Part shown: positions 62,873 to 64,000 of the stretch, in pieces | Layout of the letters: every line of letters starts with the position of its first letter | Position numbering within the stretch: the stretch's first letter is position 1 | Assembly (NCBI RefSeq): GCF_030817535.1 | Contig: NZ_JAUSZL010000002.1 | Coordinates: forward strand, 8,680,001 to 8,744,000 | Source of the DNA: Streptomyces sp. V3I8 | Lineage (GTDB): Bacteria; Actinomycetota; Actinomycetes; Streptomycetales; Streptomycetaceae | Length of the DNA: 64,000 bases | Reading direction: 5' to 3' | Position numbers and translations under genes: made by a program | Notes under the pieces: generated by a model | What the model saw: the letters and a program-made list of their open reading frames with translations, nothing else | Databases searched by the model: none | Told to the model about the DNA's origin: nothing

Positions 62873-63859
62873 ATGACCGTGCGAACCCGTACTCGTTCCA
62901 ACGCCCTGCGCGGCGGACTCGCCCTGGCGGCCCTGCCCCTGACGGCGGGTCTTCTCGCCGCCCCGCAGGCCGGCGCCGCCCCCGCCGCCACCTCGTCGGC
63001 CGTCGCCCCGTACCTCTACAACGGCTGGGGCGACCCGCCCAGCCCGACGACGATCACCCAGGCCACCGGCGTGAAGTCGTTCACGCTCGCCTTCGTCCTC
63101 AGCAACGGCCACTGCAACCCGCAGTGGGACGGCAGCCGCCCCCTCACCGGCGGCGTCGACCAGCGCACCATCACCACGATCCGCAACGGCGGCGGCGACG
63201 CCATCCCGTCGTTCGGCGGATACAGCGGCAACAAGCTGGAGAGCTCCTGCTCCAGCGCGAGCGAACTCGCCGCCGCCTACCAGAAGGTCGTCGACGCCTA
63301 CACGCTCAAGGTCATCGACATCGACATCGAGGCCGCCGCGTACGACAGCCCCACCGTGCAGCAGCGCACCGTCGACGCCCTGAAGACCGTCAAGTCCCGT
63401 AACCCTGGCCTGAAGGTCCACATCACCATCGGCACCGGCCAGAGCGGTCCCGACACCAGTCTGATCAACCGTGCCGCCGCGGCGGGCCTGTCGGCCGACA
63501 GCTGGACCATCATGCCCTTCGACTTCGACGGCGGAAGCCAGAACATGGGCACCCTGACCCTGCGCGCCGCCGAAGGCCTGAAGACCGCGCTGAAGCAGGC
63601 CTACGGCTACAGCGACGACCAGGCCTACCGGACCATGGGCATCTCCTCGATGAACGGCGTCACCGACCAGAACGAGAAGGTCACCGTCGCCGACTTCCGC
63701 ACCGTCCTCGGCTACGCCCAGCAGCACCACCTGGCCCGGCTCACCTTCTGGTCCGCGAACCGCGACCGGCCCTGCACCGGCGGCGACGCCGAGAGCTGCT
63801 CCGGCGTCAGCCAGGCCGCCTGGGACTACACCCGTGTCTTCGCCGCGTACACCGGCTGA
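62873..63859 (+). CDS. Secreted GH18 chitinase-like glycoside hydrolase
   Basis: 328 aa. A Sec signal (residues 1-35, ending AGAAPA) precedes a single GH18 domain. The catalytic DxDxE is VIDIDIEAA (Asp149, Asp151, Glu153), so the acid/base is intact. The barrel shows SFTLAFVLSNGHCNPQWDG, IPSFGGYSGN and IMPFDFDGG. There is no carbohydrate-binding module. It hydrolyses chitin or related N-acetylglucosamine polymers. The promoter has a chitinase-type element. Confidence 0.9.
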   Translation: MTVRTRTRSNALRGGLALAALPLTAGLLAAPQAGAAPAATSSAVAPYLYNGWGDPPSPTTITQATGVKSFTLAFVLSNGHCNPQWDGSRPLTGGVDQRTITTIRNGGGDAIPSFGGYSGNKLESSCSSASELAAAYQKVVDAYTLKVIDIDIEAAAYDSPTVQQRTVDALKTVKSRNPGLKVHITIGTGQSGPDTSLINRAAAAGLSADSWTIMPFDFDGGSQNMGTLTLRAAEGLKTALKQAYGYSDDQAYRTMGISSMNGVTDQNEKVTVADFRTVLGYAQQHHLARLTFWSANRDRPCTGGDAESCSGVSQAAWDYTRVFAAYTG

Positions 63860-63895
63860 CCCCCACCACTCCTCCTCGTCGTCGAAGGACCTCAC

Positions 63896-64000
63896 ATGAT
63901 GCGCTTCAAAGCCCTGGCCACCGCCACCGTCGCGGGCCTCGTCGGTACGATCGCCGTCCTGAGCACCGGCAGCGCCGCCGCGGCCGACCCGAGCAAGGCC
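63896..64000 (+). CDS. Secreted protein, cut by window edge
   Basis: Only the first 35 codons are present, starting MMRFKALATATVAGLVGTIA, a Sec signal that ends SAAAADPSKA (Met63899 is the alternative start). GAAGGA precedes the start. It lies 36 bp behind the GH18 gene on the same strand. Function unknown because the mature part is off the window. Confidence 0.8.
   Translation, partial: MMRFKALATATVAGLVGTIAVLSTGSAAAADPSKA

Overview
The window is very GC-rich, with strong G/C bias at third codon positions, GTG and TTG starts, long spurious antisense open frames, Streptomyces-type regulators (PucR, many TetR/MarR/MerR, SpoIIE/STAS, class F sortase) and a secreted GH18 enzyme. I read it as part of a Streptomyces chromosome, probably an accessory or arm-like region because it mixes many regulators, transporters, pseudogenes and transposase remnants. 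I saw no tRNA, rRNA or CRISPR array.

Layout. 1-3.5 kb: a left-truncated SDR gene divergent from a MarR gene, a Tn3-family transposase remnant, and a TetR/NmrA divergent pair with two dyad operators. 3.6-5.4 kb: a STAS anti-anti-sigma gene, a multiply frameshifted membrane-protein gene with a GS-coding hexamer repeat, and an IS630 tail. 5.4-12.6 kb: a compositionally foreign Tat-exported amidohydrolase, then a response regulator / histidine kinase / MMPL exporter cassette bracketed by two direct repeats carrying the 3' end of a decayed FAD monooxygenase. 13-16.7 kb: a baeRF-like protein, a DUF2795 protein, and a DUF4142 surface protein next to a class F sortase. 16.8-20.2 kb: a MacB-type ABC exporter. 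20.4-24.1 kb: a PucR regulator and a NarL-type two-component system.

24.3-36.4 kb is the most interesting block. A co-directional set encodes an oligopeptide ABC importer (binding lipoprotein, two permeases, two ATPase domains), a large S9 peptidase fused to a serine beta-lactamase-fold domain, an M20 hydrolase, a GNAT acyltransferase and an N-succinylamino acid racemase. The last three enzyme families make up a known D- to L-amino acid conversion route. Together with the importer and the unusual peptidase, they suggest uptake and use of peptides containing D-amino acids.

36.7-45.2 kb: an orphan FtsX-type permease divergent from a third two-component system, a VOC protein, decayed sequence, a MerR/SDR divergent pair, and a broken zinc alcohol dehydrogenase. 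45.3-64 kb: a PAS-GAF-SpoIIE phosphatase; an aldo/keto reductase with a MerR-type promoter; a discoidin-like protein; a lipoprotein lactonase divergent from a Baeyer-Villiger monooxygenase across a perfect dyad; TetR with a YczE-like membrane protein; an alpha/beta hydrolase; an antitoxin/Fic-like toxin pair; two winged-helix regulators; a CASTOR/POLLUX-type channel; an ABM monooxygenase; a frameshifted WGR-propeller protein; a GH18 enzyme with a chitinase-type promoter; and a secreted protein cut by the right edge.

Several otherwise well-preserved genes carry single-nucleotide or 8-bp indels. Reads are needed to tell real decay from assembly error.
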